Origin: Planctomycetota bacterium
Lineage (GTDB): Bacteria; Planctomycetota; GCA-2746535
Length of the DNA: 64,000 nt
Direction: 5' to 3'
Assembly (NCBI GenBank): GCA_002746535.1
Contig: NVWA01000006.1
Span: forward strand, 143,411 to 207,410
In this document: positions 54,176-62,798 of the stretch, one piece after another
Position numbering within the stretch: the stretch's first letter is position 1
How the letters are laid out: the number at the start of each line of letters is the position of its first letter
Notes under the pieces: generated by a model
Told to the model about the DNA's origin: nothing
Seen by the model: the letters and a program-made list of their open reading frames with translations, nothing else
Databases searched by the model: none
Position numbers and translations under genes: made by a program

Positions 54176-54676
54176 TTACATGGTTTGATCATCGGCTGTA
54201 GGGCCATATGTTTTTGGAACTAAAATATCATTTAAGCGCATATAAACTGTCAACTGGCCTCTATGATGAATCAAATGATTTATGACAAAATTTCTAAATA
54301 CGGCAATTTTAGGCATTTCCATGACTACTTGACCACCAATTGCCATTTGCCAGTTTGTAGAAAGAATGTCATCTGAGGCATTTTTTAATAATTCTAAAGA
54401 TTCATCTTTTATCGTATCCGCAGCTGCTAATAACTCTTCACTGCTCCCATAAACGGTTGGTTTGTATTCTTCAGGATTAAAATTAAAAACATCATCATTA
54501 AGAATAGAGTGTATCCAACTAAGTGGTTCTAAAATATGTGAAGCTAAATGACCCAATGAAAAAGACTTCTCATGAGGTTTAAAGTCAAATTTATCTTTTG
54601 GTAAATTTGCAAAATGTTTTTTTGTTGTATCTAGTTCATAAGTTAATTCATGTGCTAATCCGTCTAATATCCTCAT
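54176..54676 (-). CDS. DinB-family protein in ArsR-SRPBCC cassette
   Basis: Four-helix-bundle protein of 166 residues with the DinB pattern: LGHLASHILEPLSWIHSILN (first metal His) and the C-terminal NHLIHHRGQLTVYMRLNDI (His pair). Thiol-dependent transferases in this family act on small molecules. It is last in a minus-strand trio with ArsR and SRPBCC genes, 9 bp after the SRPBCC stop. This ArsR-AHSA1-DinB grouping recurs in diverse bacteria. Not closely similar to the DinB protein at 41053. Confidence 0.85.
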   Translation of the reverse strand: MRILDGLAHELTYELDTTKKHFANLPKDKFDFKPHEKSFSLGHLASHILEPLSWIHSILNDDVFNFNPEEYKPTVYGSSEELLAAADTIKDESLELLKNASDDILSTNWQMAIGGQVVMEMPKIAVFRNFVINHLIHHRGQLTVYMRLNDILVPKTYGPTADDQTM

Positions 54677-54685
54677 TTGTTTCCC

Positions 54686-55141
54686 TTAATTTAAATGTTT
54701 TAATTCTAAATTGGCAAGACAACCTTCCCAACCTTTTGCATGATCTATTTTTGCTTCTTCTGAAGTAAATCGTTCATGAGTTAATAATAATGTTGAGTTT
54801 TTTTCATCAACAGACTTAAAATTTAAAGTAACTAAAGTTTCATTTGGTTCTTTACCACTACACTCATTATCTTGCCATTGCCAAGTATAAACAAGTTTTT
54901 CATTTGGAATTACTTCTTTGTAACTGCCAATGACAATATGAGTTCCTTTATCTGATTGCATAACTATTTTATATTCTCCATCAACTCGTACATCAGCAGA
55001 TGCTTCTTTCACAGTTAAATCACCTGGTGCATGCCATTTTTGCAAGTACTCAGGTTTTGTCCAAGCTTGATATAAAGTCTCACGGGATACAGAAAACTTA
55101 CGTTCTATATTTAAAATATTTGAATTAATTGTTTTACTCAT
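54686..55141 (-). CDS. SRPBCC (AHSA1/START-like) protein
   Basis: Protein of 151 residues with a helix-grip fold: FSVSRETLYQAWTKPEYLQK, WHAPGDLTVKEASADVRVDG, GSYKEVIPNEKLVYTWQW, LLLTHERF and a C-terminal KGWEGCLANLELKHL. This AHSA1-type subfamily (formerly annotated as activator of Hsp90 ATPase) binds hydrophobic ligands; in ArsR-linked forms the ligand is usually unknown. Its start overlaps the ArsR coding end by eight bases, so both are cotranscribed. Confidence 0.9.
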   Translation of the reverse strand: MSKTINSNILNIERKFSVSRETLYQAWTKPEYLQKWHAPGDLTVKEASADVRVDGEYKIVMQSDKGTHIVIGSYKEVIPNEKLVYTWQWQDNECSGKEPNETLVTLNFKSVDEKNSTLLLTHERFTSEEAKIDHAKGWEGCLANLELKHLN

Positions 55142-55469
55142 TTTTTTTCTCCTTCTTTTGTATTTCTAAAAATTGTTCTAATGAATCTAAAGTGTTTTCC
55201 CAGAATTGTTTTTGGTTATTTAACCAACCTAAGGCTTCATCCATTGGCCCAGGATTTAGCTGACACCAATGTTCTCTACCATTTTTGGTTCTATTAAGCA
55301 ATCCGGCTTTTTCTAAATAGCGAATGTGTTTGGAAATAGCAGGCAAACTTACCTTAAATGGCTTCGCTAATTGTGTAACTTTAGCTGGGCCTTTCAGCAA
55401 TGTACTTAAAATTGCCCTGCGTGTCGGATCTGAAAGTGCTGCAAAAGTTCTATTTAACGCTATTTCCAT
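55134..55469 (-). CDS. ArsR-family transcriptional repressor
   Basis: Winged-helix regulator of 111 residues: ALSDPTRRAILSTLLKGPAK, VTQLAKPFKVSLPAISKHIR (recognition helix), YLEKAGLLNRTKNGREHW (wing). No CxC metal site is visible, which fits the ArsR/SRPBCC-linked subgroup rather than metal-sensing ArsR. It is first of three genes; its ATG at 55469 has AGGGAAA upstream. A perfect palindrome lies 11 bp before it and is a likely autoregulatory operator. Confidence 0.93.
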   Translation of the reverse strand: MEIALNRTFAALSDPTRRAILSTLLKGPAKVTQLAKPFKVSLPAISKHIRYLEKAGLLNRTKNGREHWCQLNPGPMDEALGWLNNQKQFWENTLDSLEQFLEIQKKEKKNE

Positions 55470-55480
55470 GACTTTCCCTA

Positions 55481-55504
55481 ATAGTTAACCGATTGGTTAA
55501 CTAT
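55481..55504. promoter_or_regulatory. operator-like palindrome of the ArsR cassette
   Basis: ATAGTTAACC (55481-55490), GATT, GGTTAACTAT (55495-55504): perfect 10-bp arms, 12 bp before the arsR start codon and next to its ribosome binding site. Size and position fit a dimeric winged-helix repressor site. The binding is inferred. Confidence 0.75.
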
Positions 55505-55561
55505 TCTATTGAATTTATTAAACGGGTCAACCCAAAATAAATAAAATATTTAAAATCTGAT

Positions 55562-55911
55562 TTTCGCTGGGCGCGCCGGCAGGATGCTAAATGGTTATAT
55601 GCATGAGATATATTTGCTCGAAGATGGGCGTTAGCCGTAGGTTGGGTTGAGTAATGCGAAGCCCAACATTATTATAAAGATATTATAAAGTTTTTTTTTA
55701 CAAAAATGCAACGTCACAAATATTTCCAGATTGCTCTCTAATTTTCAAATTGCTACCGACGGCAAAATGTTGGGCTTCGCATTACTCAGCCCAACCTACG
55801 GTTGATGCTTCATTTATAATATATACTTTTCGAGATGCGTATTCAAATTCGCCTGCCCAATTTTTATGGAGGGTTCAATCTTTGGGAAAGATGCCGGCGC
55901 GCCCAGCGAAA
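55562..55911. repeat. GC-rich 20-bp inverted repeats enclosing palindrome copy B
   Basis: TTTCGCTGGGCGCGCCGGCA (55562-55581) and its exact complement (55892-55911) bracket 310 bp that contain palindromic copy B. Their high G+C contrasts sharply with the AT-rich surroundings. They look like terminal inverted repeats of a non-coding insertion. Copy A has no such outer pair, so this is an additional or nested insertion. Confidence 0.8.
55625..55811. repeat. palindromic repeat element, copy B
   Basis: Arms at 55625-55669 and 55767-55811 carry the same core as copy A (GTAGGTTGGGTTGAGTAATG ... GCCCAACAT and its complement), with the arms here more diverged in the outer 12 bases. The loop between arms is unrelated to that of copy A. 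The shared right-hand flank places both copies in the same direction. Confidence 0.88.
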
Positions 55912-55939
55912 TAATTTTTATATAAAAACGCGAATAAAT

Positions 55940-55981
55940 AATATTTAACAAAAGCTCCCCTCCTAGAAAAGGAGGGGAGCT
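55940..55981 (-). terminator. intrinsic terminator of the rhamnose operon
   Basis: AGCTCCCCTCCT (55953-55964) pairs perfectly with AGGAGGGGAGCT (55970-55981), loop AGAAA. On the minus strand the stem is followed by TTTGTTAAATATTATTT. It lies 10 bp after the stop of the rhaEW-like gene. Confidence 0.85.
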
Positions 55982-55991
55982 ATAATAAATT

Positions 55992-58172
55992 CTACCTTAA
56001 AAAGGCTTCATGAAGACCACCATCAACACTGATGATTTGACCAGTGGTTTTGCTAAATGCTGATGAACTAAATAGATACGCAGCTTCGGCTTGATCGGCA
56101 GGTGTGATAGGTTCTTTTAAAAGAGTACGTTCACCATAAAATTGTGCTAATTTATTTCTTAGTGATTCTGTATCCTCAGACTCATCAAATTCAATATTAT
56201 ATTTTGCTAATGATGAAATAACCCGCTCTCTCCCAAACATAGTACTACCTTTTACAACTGTTGCTGGGGCTAATCCGTTGACTCTGATTAATGGAGCTAA
56301 TTCTACAGCTAATTCACGAACTAAATGGTTTGCAGCAGCTTTACTTGTATCATAAGCTAATGATCCTTTTTTAGAAACAACCCCATTGACTGAAGTTGTC
56401 AAAACTAAAGTAGCCGGTGTATTTTGTCTCTGTAATAATTTCTTAGCTTCATCGGCGACCTTGTATAAACCACCAACATTAATATCAAAAGTCGTTGCCC
56501 ACTTATCATCAGACAGAAATCCATTTGCATCTGGAGCAAGAAAAACACCTGCCGTAACAATGATATTATCGATACCACCATAAGCTAATACAGCTTCTTG
56601 CAAAGCAGCATTGATACTTTCTCTATCAGTTATGTTTGCTGATAAGCCTATCGAAGGGCCACAACCAGATATGCCAGTACCTGCAACTCCAATTCCTTGA
56701 CCATAAATTTCTGATAGTTCGTTAGAAGTTTGTTTCGCACTTTCTTCACTAAGATCTATACAAACAATATGCGCACCTTCTTTTGCCATTCTAAAAGCAG
56801 TTTCTTTTCCAATGCCATTACCAGCACCAATAATGGCAACAACTTTTCTTGAGAACTCAGCATCTTTAGGCATTCTTTTTAATTTCGCTTCCTCTAATGC
56901 CCAATATTCAATGTCAAAAGCTTCTTTAGCTGGGATGCCAGTGTACTCACTGACAGACTCAGCACCTTTCATTACTTCAATGGCCGTTCTGTAAAATTCT
57001 GCTGTAACTCTCGACTCACTTTTGTTTTTCCCAAATCCAATAATACCTATCCCTGGTACAAGTATTACCGTAGGATTGACATTTCTCATTGCCGGGCTAT
57101 CTGGATTCTTATTTGTTTCGTAATATTTAGCATAATCTTTTTTATACTGTACGAGACCCTCATCAAATTTTTTGCAAAGATCTTCAACAGTTTCTTTTTG
57201 TGGATCCCAATCCAAGAACAAAGGTTTGATTTTTGTTCTTAAGAAATGGTCGGGGCAAGATGTGCCCAATTCCGATAAACGTTTGGCATCAAAAGAATTT
57301 GCAAACTGAAGTGTCAAATCATCTGTATGAACTGTTGCAATAAAAGAATCTTTTTTAGAAATTTCGCCTCTTGCAATTGGTAAAAATTGGAACAAGACTT
57401 CTTTTACTTTATCATCTGCTAAGTTCTGATATTTTTGTCCGCCAAAAGTATCTTCACCTTTATCATTTTCGGCTAAAAAAGACGCGGCTTTTTCAATTAA
57501 ATCTAAAGTTGTGTCGTAACAGTCCTTTGAAGTATCGGCCCAATTGATGTTACCGTGATTACCCATCAAAACACCTTTGATAGAAGTGTCTTTTTCATAA
57601 ACTTCTTTTAGCTTAACACCTAATTCCCACCCAGGACGCATCCAAGGGACATAACCCATTTCTCCGCCCCAAACTTTTTGACATAATTCTTCTTGATCTT
57701 TACACGCCGCAATAGAAATGATTGCCGTTGAATGCATATGATCAACATGCTTTTTATTAATTAATGAATGTAGCGGAGTATCAATTGAAGTTGCTCGCGG
57801 ATTTAAATTAAACGTACAATGTTTATAAAGACTGACCATATTATCTTCTGCAGCCGACTTATATCCTTTAACTTCTTCTTTGTCATAAATTGATTGTAAA
57901 GCATGAATTTTTTTATTATATAAAGATGAAAAGTTTTCTTTTTTTGAAGTCCTTAAATCACCTCCAGAACCTTTAACCCATAAGACGTCTATGTCTTCAC
58001 CTGTCAAAGGATCTTTTTCGATCACCTTCCCAGATGTATTTCCACCACCGGTATTCGTTATATTTTGATCAGAACCAAGAATATTTGATCGATAAATCAA
58101 CTGCTCAACTTCAGATAATTTATTCGCTTTTTCTTCATCCCATAAATATTTTACATGTTTAAACTCAGACAT
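55992..58172 (-). CDS. rhaEW: bifunctional rhamnulose-1-phosphate aldolase / lactaldehyde dehydrogenase (RhaEW-type)
   Basis: Fusion of 726 residues. N-terminal class II aldolase domain at about 1-425: GGNTSGKV, WVKGSGGDLRTSK, DHMHSTAIISIAA (zinc His pair) and GNHGNINWADTSKDCYDTT. C-terminal SDR domain at about 440-726: AIIGAGNGIGKETAFRMAKE, catalytic Tyr/Lys in YDTSKAAANHLV, and VDGGLHEAFLR at the end. It cleaves L-rhamnulose 1-phosphate to DHAP and L-lactaldehyde and, in characterised homologues, the SDR part oxidises lactaldehyde to L-lactate. Last gene of rhaB-rhaI-rhaEW (12 bp after rhaI) with a terminator behind it. Confidence 0.92.
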   Translation of the reverse strand: MSEFKHVKYLWDEEKANKLSEVEQLIYRSNILGSDQNITNTGGGNTSGKVIEKDPLTGEDIDVLWVKGSGGDLRTSKKENFSSLYNKKIHALQSIYDKEEVKGYKSAAEDNMVSLYKHCTFNLNPRATSIDTPLHSLINKKHVDHMHSTAIISIAACKDQEELCQKVWGGEMGYVPWMRPGWELGVKLKEVYEKDTSIKGVLMGNHGNINWADTSKDCYDTTLDLIEKAASFLAENDKGEDTFGGQKYQNLADDKVKEVLFQFLPIARGEISKKDSFIATVHTDDLTLQFANSFDAKRLSELGTSCPDHFLRTKIKPLFLDWDPQKETVEDLCKKFDEGLVQYKKDYAKYYETNKNPDSPAMRNVNPTVILVPGIGIIGFGKNKSESRVTAEFYRTAIEVMKGAESVSEYTGIPAKEAFDIEYWALEEAKLKRMPKDAEFSRKVVAIIGAGNGIGKETAFRMAKEGAHIVCIDLSEESAKQTSNELSEIYGQGIGVAGTGISGCGPSIGLSANITDRESINAALQEAVLAYGGIDNIIVTAGVFLAPDANGFLSDDKWATTFDINVGGLYKVADEAKKLLQRQNTPATLVLTTSVNGVVSKKGSLAYDTSKAAANHLVRELAVELAPLIRVNGLAPATVVKGSTMFGRERVISSLAKYNIEFDESEDTESLRNKLAQFYGERTLLKEPITPADQAEAAYLFSSSAFSKTTGQIISVDGGLHEAFLR

Positions 58173-58184
58173 CTCTTCTCCTTT

Positions 58185-59483
58185 TTAAAGACCGGTGACA
58201 ACAGCTTGTAAGCCACGTTCTTCGATTAATTTTTGTCTACAACCTAATTCTCTATACGCAGCGATAGGGTTTAATGCGCCGCCAGATCTTTTTCGAGATT
58301 CTTTTACTAATGGTCTAACATCAGTTCTATAAGCATCTTGTAATAATTCTTGGCATAATGCCGGATCATTTAAATCTTGAGCTGTTTCTAATTCACCGCG
58401 ATTTAATAATAAAGCTTGTGCGTGTGCAATTGAAATAGCATCTAAGCTTTGAATAATATCTTCCATAGGATCTTTTAAATTATGACTAGCATCTATCATC
58501 CAAGCTAAAGGAGGGTTATTTATTTCATCACCTTCTAAAAACTCAACTAACTCTAAAAAAATCAAAAATAATTGATATGGTTTTAAACAACCAACTGTAA
58601 GGTCATCATCAGCATATTTGGAATCATTGAAATGGAAACCACCCAATTTACCTTGCATCAACATTCTTGAAACCACTTGCTCAATATTTGTATTTGGTAG
58701 ATGGTGACCAAGGTCAACTAAAGTCAGGCACCTTTCACCAACACTATTAGCGATTAATAAACTAGAACCCCAGTCATTATTTACTGATGAATAGAAAGCA
58801 GGTTCAAATGGTTTGTGTTCGACCAATAATTTCCAATCTTCTGGTATTTCTTTGTAAATTTCTTTTACACTATCGACAACACGTTGGAACTGTCTCCTGA
58901 AGTTAGCTTGACCCGGAAACGTTGTGCCATCCGCAAGCCATACTGTCAATGCTTTTGATCCTAATTCTTCACCCATTCTTATGCATTCAATGTTATGCTT
59001 AATCGCTTGATCTCTAACTTCTGCATCTGAATGACATAATGAACCGAATTTATAAGATTTATTGTTGCAGGCATTTTTATGATCCGAAGTGTCTTGAAAT
59101 GTATTCGAATTGATGGCATCAAATAAAATACCATTCTCATCAGCCATTTGTTTTAATGCAAGGGTATCTTTTGGGTAGTCCCATGGAATGTGCAGAGAAA
59201 TTGATGATGTGTTTCTGGTTAAATTTTTAAGCAAAATAGTATCTTCAAGTTTTTGATCTATAGTAGATGGTTCTCCAGCAAATGGAAAACGACCAAATCT
59301 AGTACCGCCGGTTCCTAATGCCCAACTTGGTGTTGCTACTTGTAATTCAGTAAGTTTGTTGACGATTGAATCAGCATTGATTCCCTTTTTAGAGAGGTTT
59401 TCTGCTAAGGCATTAAAGTCAGACGTGTGCTGATCATTTAATTTATTATTGAAATCCTCAATTTGATCTTGTTGTAGTTGCAT
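58185..59483 (-). CDS. rhaI: L-rhamnose isomerase (RhaI type)
   Basis: TIM-barrel isomerase of 432 residues of the xylose-isomerase-like RhaI type rather than the enteric RhaA type: TPSWALGTGGTRFGRFPFAG at the N-terminus, IPWDYPKD, ALTVWLADGTTFPGQANFRR, LLVEHKPFEPAFYSS, LTLVDLGHHLPNTN and GFHFNDSKYADDDLTVG (metal ligands). It converts L-rhamnose to L-rhamnulose. Its start overlaps the end of rhaB by 26 bases, showing tight coupling. Confidence 0.93.
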   Translation of the reverse strand: MQLQQDQIEDFNNKLNDQHTSDFNALAENLSKKGINADSIVNKLTELQVATPSWALGTGGTRFGRFPFAGEPSTIDQKLEDTILLKNLTRNTSSISLHIPWDYPKDTLALKQMADENGILFDAINSNTFQDTSDHKNACNNKSYKFGSLCHSDAEVRDQAIKHNIECIRMGEELGSKALTVWLADGTTFPGQANFRRQFQRVVDSVKEIYKEIPEDWKLLVEHKPFEPAFYSSVNNDWGSSLLIANSVGERCLTLVDLGHHLPNTNIEQVVSRMLMQGKLGGFHFNDSKYADDDLTVGCLKPYQLFLIFLELVEFLEGDEINNPPLAWMIDASHNLKDPMEDIIQSLDAISIAHAQALLLNRGELETAQDLNDPALCQELLQDAYRTDVRPLVKESRKRSGGALNPIAAYRELGCRQKLIEERGLQAVVTGL

Positions 59484-60969
59484 TTTGATCTCCTAATATG
59501 TTAAAATAATGTTTAGAATACTCTTCAAGAGAAGGTAAGTTCTCAAATTTAATTTCATTTGATTCGTATTGAATTAATTCTTGTAATTCTTTATGTGTGG
59601 GTAATTTTTTAGCCATGGTGATTGTGATAGCTGCTCCATAAGCTGTTGCCTCTTGCAAATTTGATTGCTTAAAAACTAAATTTGGATTCAAAGATTTTAA
59701 ACAAGATAAGTAGGTTTGATTATTAATAAAACCTCCTTCAATATAAACAGATTCTTTTTGATCTGTGTTTAATCTATTTAATTGTTCTGTTGTTTGAATT
59801 GCGAGTGATATATTAAGTGCTAAATATAACTCTTCTGCGTTTATTGATTTTAAGATCTCAGGATTATTTTTAATTTGCTGAAAAGGGAACCATTCACCCT
59901 TAGTGTAAACCCCTGGTTGAGAGTCAGCAAAAATTGAAGTTGATTCTAAAATGCCAGGAATAATAACAAGATCAAGTTGTGATATTTTTGATGTTTCAAC
60001 AATTTGATTGGGATCTTTCACCTGTACAAGTTTTGAATATTCTTCATATTCATAGCCAATTGGGCTAATAGAAGTTCTTAGAGGCTTGCCGTTAGCATCT
60101 AGGTTGTAAAATGTTTTTGTTTGTAAATCCCCATCGCTTAATTCGTATTGTTGATTTGGTTTTAAACCTACACACCAAGTACCTGTTGACAGTAATGTGA
60201 AATCATCTTTTTCATTGGCCAGATAAGGTAAGATAGAAGCATTGCTATCATGAATCCCAACAGTAACTGGGATTTCATAACTGATATTTAACTTTGATTT
60301 TAATTCAGGTTTTACATTACCAAGAGTTTCATATGGTTTTCTTATATGCAATGAGATTTTATCGATTAATCCACTGTCTTTTGTGAATTGGCTGTATTCA
60401 CTTTTCTGAAAATCCCACATGAAGGAATGGTTTCCTAAATAACTTACTTCCATTGATTTCTCATTGGTTAACAAAAATCCTAAATATTGTGAAAAAAATA
60501 AAAAAGATAGCGAAGCATCCCATGCTTGGCGCGCATTTGTTTTTATATAATGAATTTGTTTACCTAAATTGACGAATCCTAAATCAGGTGAACTGGTTGA
60601 TAATTGTAATTCTTTTGGAGAGCCATATGTTTCATAAAAGCTGTCATTATTTTCTTTGCCTACTTCTGAGGAATAAGATAAAACCGGATAACTTAACTGA
60701 TCATTTTTATCTAGTAGGGCAAAGGTAGCACCATGACAGCTTAATGCGATACCGTCAATAGTGTGATGTTGACTTGCAACTAAAATTTCATCTTCTAACC
60801 ACGATTGAATTTTTTCGATATCTTCAATCTCAAGATTGTTTTCGTAGATAATATCAATTTGGCAGGAACGTTTTTCAAGTAGATCCAATGACGGAGAATA
60901 ATATAGAGCCTTTTTATTAGTCTTGCCAATATCAAAAACTAGATATATGCTGGATGAGTTATGAGTCAT
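59458..60969 (-). CDS. rhaB: rhamnulokinase (FGGY carbohydrate kinase)
   Basis: FGGY kinase of 503 residues: phosphate-1 loop VFDIGKTNKKALYY, substrate/catalytic region GIHDSNASILPYL, LLSTGTWCVGL, and adenosine region YIEGGFINNQTYL with AYGAAITI. Phosphorylates L-rhamnulose at C1. The rhamnose assignment comes from the neighbours (rhaI, rhaEW); by sequence alone it would be a sugar kinase. First gene of the operon, divergent from the AraC gene at 61150; the 180 bp between them must hold both promoters and the regulator site. Confidence 0.88.
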   Translation of the reverse strand: MTHNSSSIYLVFDIGKTNKKALYYSPSLDLLEKRSCQIDIIYENNLEIEDIEKIQSWLEDEILVASQHHTIDGIALSCHGATFALLDKNDQLSYPVLSYSSEVGKENNDSFYETYGSPKELQLSTSSPDLGFVNLGKQIHYIKTNARQAWDASLSFLFFSQYLGFLLTNEKSMEVSYLGNHSFMWDFQKSEYSQFTKDSGLIDKISLHIRKPYETLGNVKPELKSKLNISYEIPVTVGIHDSNASILPYLANEKDDFTLLSTGTWCVGLKPNQQYELSDGDLQTKTFYNLDANGKPLRTSISPIGYEYEEYSKLVQVKDPNQIVETSKISQLDLVIIPGILESTSIFADSQPGVYTKGEWFPFQQIKNNPEILKSINAEELYLALNISLAIQTTEQLNRLNTDQKESVYIEGGFINNQTYLSCLKSLNPNLVFKQSNLQEATAYGAAITITMAKKLPTHKELQELIQYESNEIKFENLPSLEEYSKHYFNILGDQNATTTRSN

Positions 60970-61149
60970 GTATTGTGATCCAATCGTTTAATATATAATA
61001 ATCTTACTATTTTATCTAATTAAGAAATACTCACTTTGGTCATTAAGATATACAAAATGGTATTATTTAATTTAGATATTATTTGCTTTTATAAACTTAT
61101 TTGTTTTAATTTGGCAAAAATACATATATTTTATGGTATATTTTACAGT

Positions 61150-62064
61150 ATGAAAAATAACCCCAATTATTACAAGTATATTCCAGTTAGCACCTCTGAT
61201 CAAGAATGGGGACTTTGGGCTACCGGCGGTGGTTATTTCTCTTATGAAGCTGGTGATCATTACCCTCCTATAGATCACCCGGCTCCTTATAATTTTAATT
61301 GGGAGCAAGGACGTGTTTTTGAAGATTATCAATTAATTTATTTGAGCCGCGGGGGAGGTTATTTTGAATCATCGAGTTGTCCATTAAAGAAGGTTAATGA
61401 AGGTACCTTTTTCATGTTGTTCCCTCACGAATGGCATCGTTACAAACCATTAAAAGAAACCGGTTGGGATGAACTATTTGTTGGGTTTCAAGGGGAGTAT
61501 ATAGATAACCTAATGTCTAAATCATTTTTTAAAAAAGAAAACCCCGTTATTCAAGCTGGATTTGATGATGATATTGTAAAGACCTATCATAATATTTTTA
61601 ATATGTTGAATAAGGAGCCTTCAGGGTATCAGCAAAGAGTTGCAGCAGAAATTATGGTGTTGCTTGCTAGAATAAGTTCTTTGATTAAAGGTAAATCGAC
61701 AGGGTCTTCTTATGTGGAAGAAAAAATTAAAAAAGCCAAGATGTTGATCATTCAAAATTGTGAACAAGATGTAGATTTAGAAGAACTCTCGAATGAAATA
61801 GGAATGGGGTATGAGCATTTTCGTAGATCGTTTAAAAAAATTACAGGATTATCACCCTATCAATATCATCTCGAATTAAAAATTTCAAGAGCAAAAGAAA
61901 TGTTATGGCAAACCAATTTATCAATTAAATTAATTTCAAGCCAATTATCATTTGAAAACCAGTATTATTTTTCAAGAATATTTAAAAAGAAAACGGGTTA
62001 TACACCATCAGAATATAAAGCTCGCTCAACTAGTTTTCAATATGACCAGGATGTCTTAAAATGA
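61150..62064 (+). CDS. AraC-family regulator of rhamnose/lactate genes
   Basis: Protein of 304 residues. The start is placed at the ATG at 61150 (MKNNPNYYKYIPVSTSDQEW); the frame is open back to 61036, but those 38 residues are hydrophobic and AT-rich, with no ribosome site, and look like untranslated promoter DNA. N-terminal cupin-type sugar-binding domain (FEDYQLIYLSRGGGYFESSS, FFMLFPHEWHRYKPLKETGW), C-terminal two-helix HTH (DLEELSNEIGMGYEHFRRSF; SIKLISSQLSFENQYYFSRI). Divergent from rhaB and overlapping lutA by four bases (ATGA), so it probably responds to L-rhamnose or a related sugar. Effector inferred from context. Confidence 0.9.
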   Translation: MKNNPNYYKYIPVSTSDQEWGLWATGGGYFSYEAGDHYPPIDHPAPYNFNWEQGRVFEDYQLIYLSRGGGYFESSSCPLKKVNEGTFFMLFPHEWHRYKPLKETGWDELFVGFQGEYIDNLMSKSFFKKENPVIQAGFDDDIVKTYHNIFNMLNKEPSGYQQRVAAEIMVLLARISSLIKGKSTGSSYVEEKIKKAKMLIIQNCEQDVDLEELSNEIGMGYEHFRRSFKKITGLSPYQYHLELKISRAKEMLWQTNLSIKLISSQLSFENQYYFSRIFKKKTGYTPSEYKARSTSFQYDQDVLK

Positions 62065-62798
62065 CTGTAGGCCTATTTATACCATGTTATATCGACCAAT
62101 TCTATCCGCAAGTTGGGATGGCAACAGTTAAATTATTAGAAAAATTCGGTATTGATTTTGAATACCCATTTGAGCAAACATGTTGTGGTCAACCTATGGC
62201 TAATTCTGGGTGTACAAGTGATGCTAAAAAAGTTGCCGAGAAATTCTATAATGAGTTTATAAATTATGATCAAATCATATGTCCATCAGGTAGTTGTGTG
62301 GCCATGATCAAGCATCAGTACCCACATTTATTACCGGATAAAGATATAAAACCTCTATCAGAAAAAACATATGAATTAGTTGAATTCTTAACTGAGATTT
62401 CTGAAATAAATCAACTAGAAGTTTCTTATCCGCATAAGGTAGGTATTCATCAAAGTTGCCATGGATTGCGGGAGCTTAAATTAGCTAGTGCGACGGAACT
62501 TAGAATAGATTCTTATAATAAAGTTGAAACTCTTTTAAAGAAAGTCAAAGACATAGAAATAATTTCATTGGATAGATCAGATGAATGTTGTGGTTTCGGA
62601 GGAATGTTCTCGACTTATGAAGAAGCGATTTCTTGTTCAATGGGTAATGATAGAATTCAAGATCATCTAAAACACCAAGCTACAATTATCACGGGTGTTG
62701 ACATGTCTTGTTTAATGCATCTTGAAGGTTTGATCAAGAGACAAAAATCACCTCTTCAAGTAAAGCATATTGCTGAAATTTTAGTAGGTGAACAGTGA
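62061..62798 (+). CDS. lutA: L-lactate utilisation Fe-S protein LutA
   Basis: Protein of 245 residues with two CCG domains: VGLFIPCYIDQFYPQVGMAT ... TCCGQPMANSGC, then GIHQSCHGLRELKL ... DECCGFGGMFS. This is LutA (YkgE) of the LutABC L-lactate oxidase, where the CCG cysteines ligate Fe-S clusters. It starts inside the araC stop (ATGA) and its own stop overlaps the GTG of lutB (GTGA), so all three are translationally coupled. Lactate is the end product of the rhaEW pathway next door. Confidence 0.93.
   Translation: MTVGLFIPCYIDQFYPQVGMATVKLLEKFGIDFEYPFEQTCCGQPMANSGCTSDAKKVAEKFYNEFINYDQIICPSGSCVAMIKHQYPHLLPDKDIKPLSEKTYELVEFLTEISEINQLEVSYPHKVGIHQSCHGLRELKLASATELRIDSYNKVETLLKKVKDIEIISLDRSDECCGFGGMFSTYEEAISCSMGNDRIQDHLKHQATIITGVDMSCLMHLEGLIKRQKSPLQVKHIAEILVGEQ

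Noticed and set aside
53935..55811. CRISPR array or phage ends
   Set aside because: Only two widely spaced palindromic copies, no regular spacers, no cas, integrase or phage genes anywhere in the window.
61036..61149. N-terminal extension of the AraC regulator by 38 residues
   Set aside because: The stretch is hydrophobic AT-rich promoter-like DNA with no ribosome site; the ATG at 61150 begins a normal AraC N-terminus.
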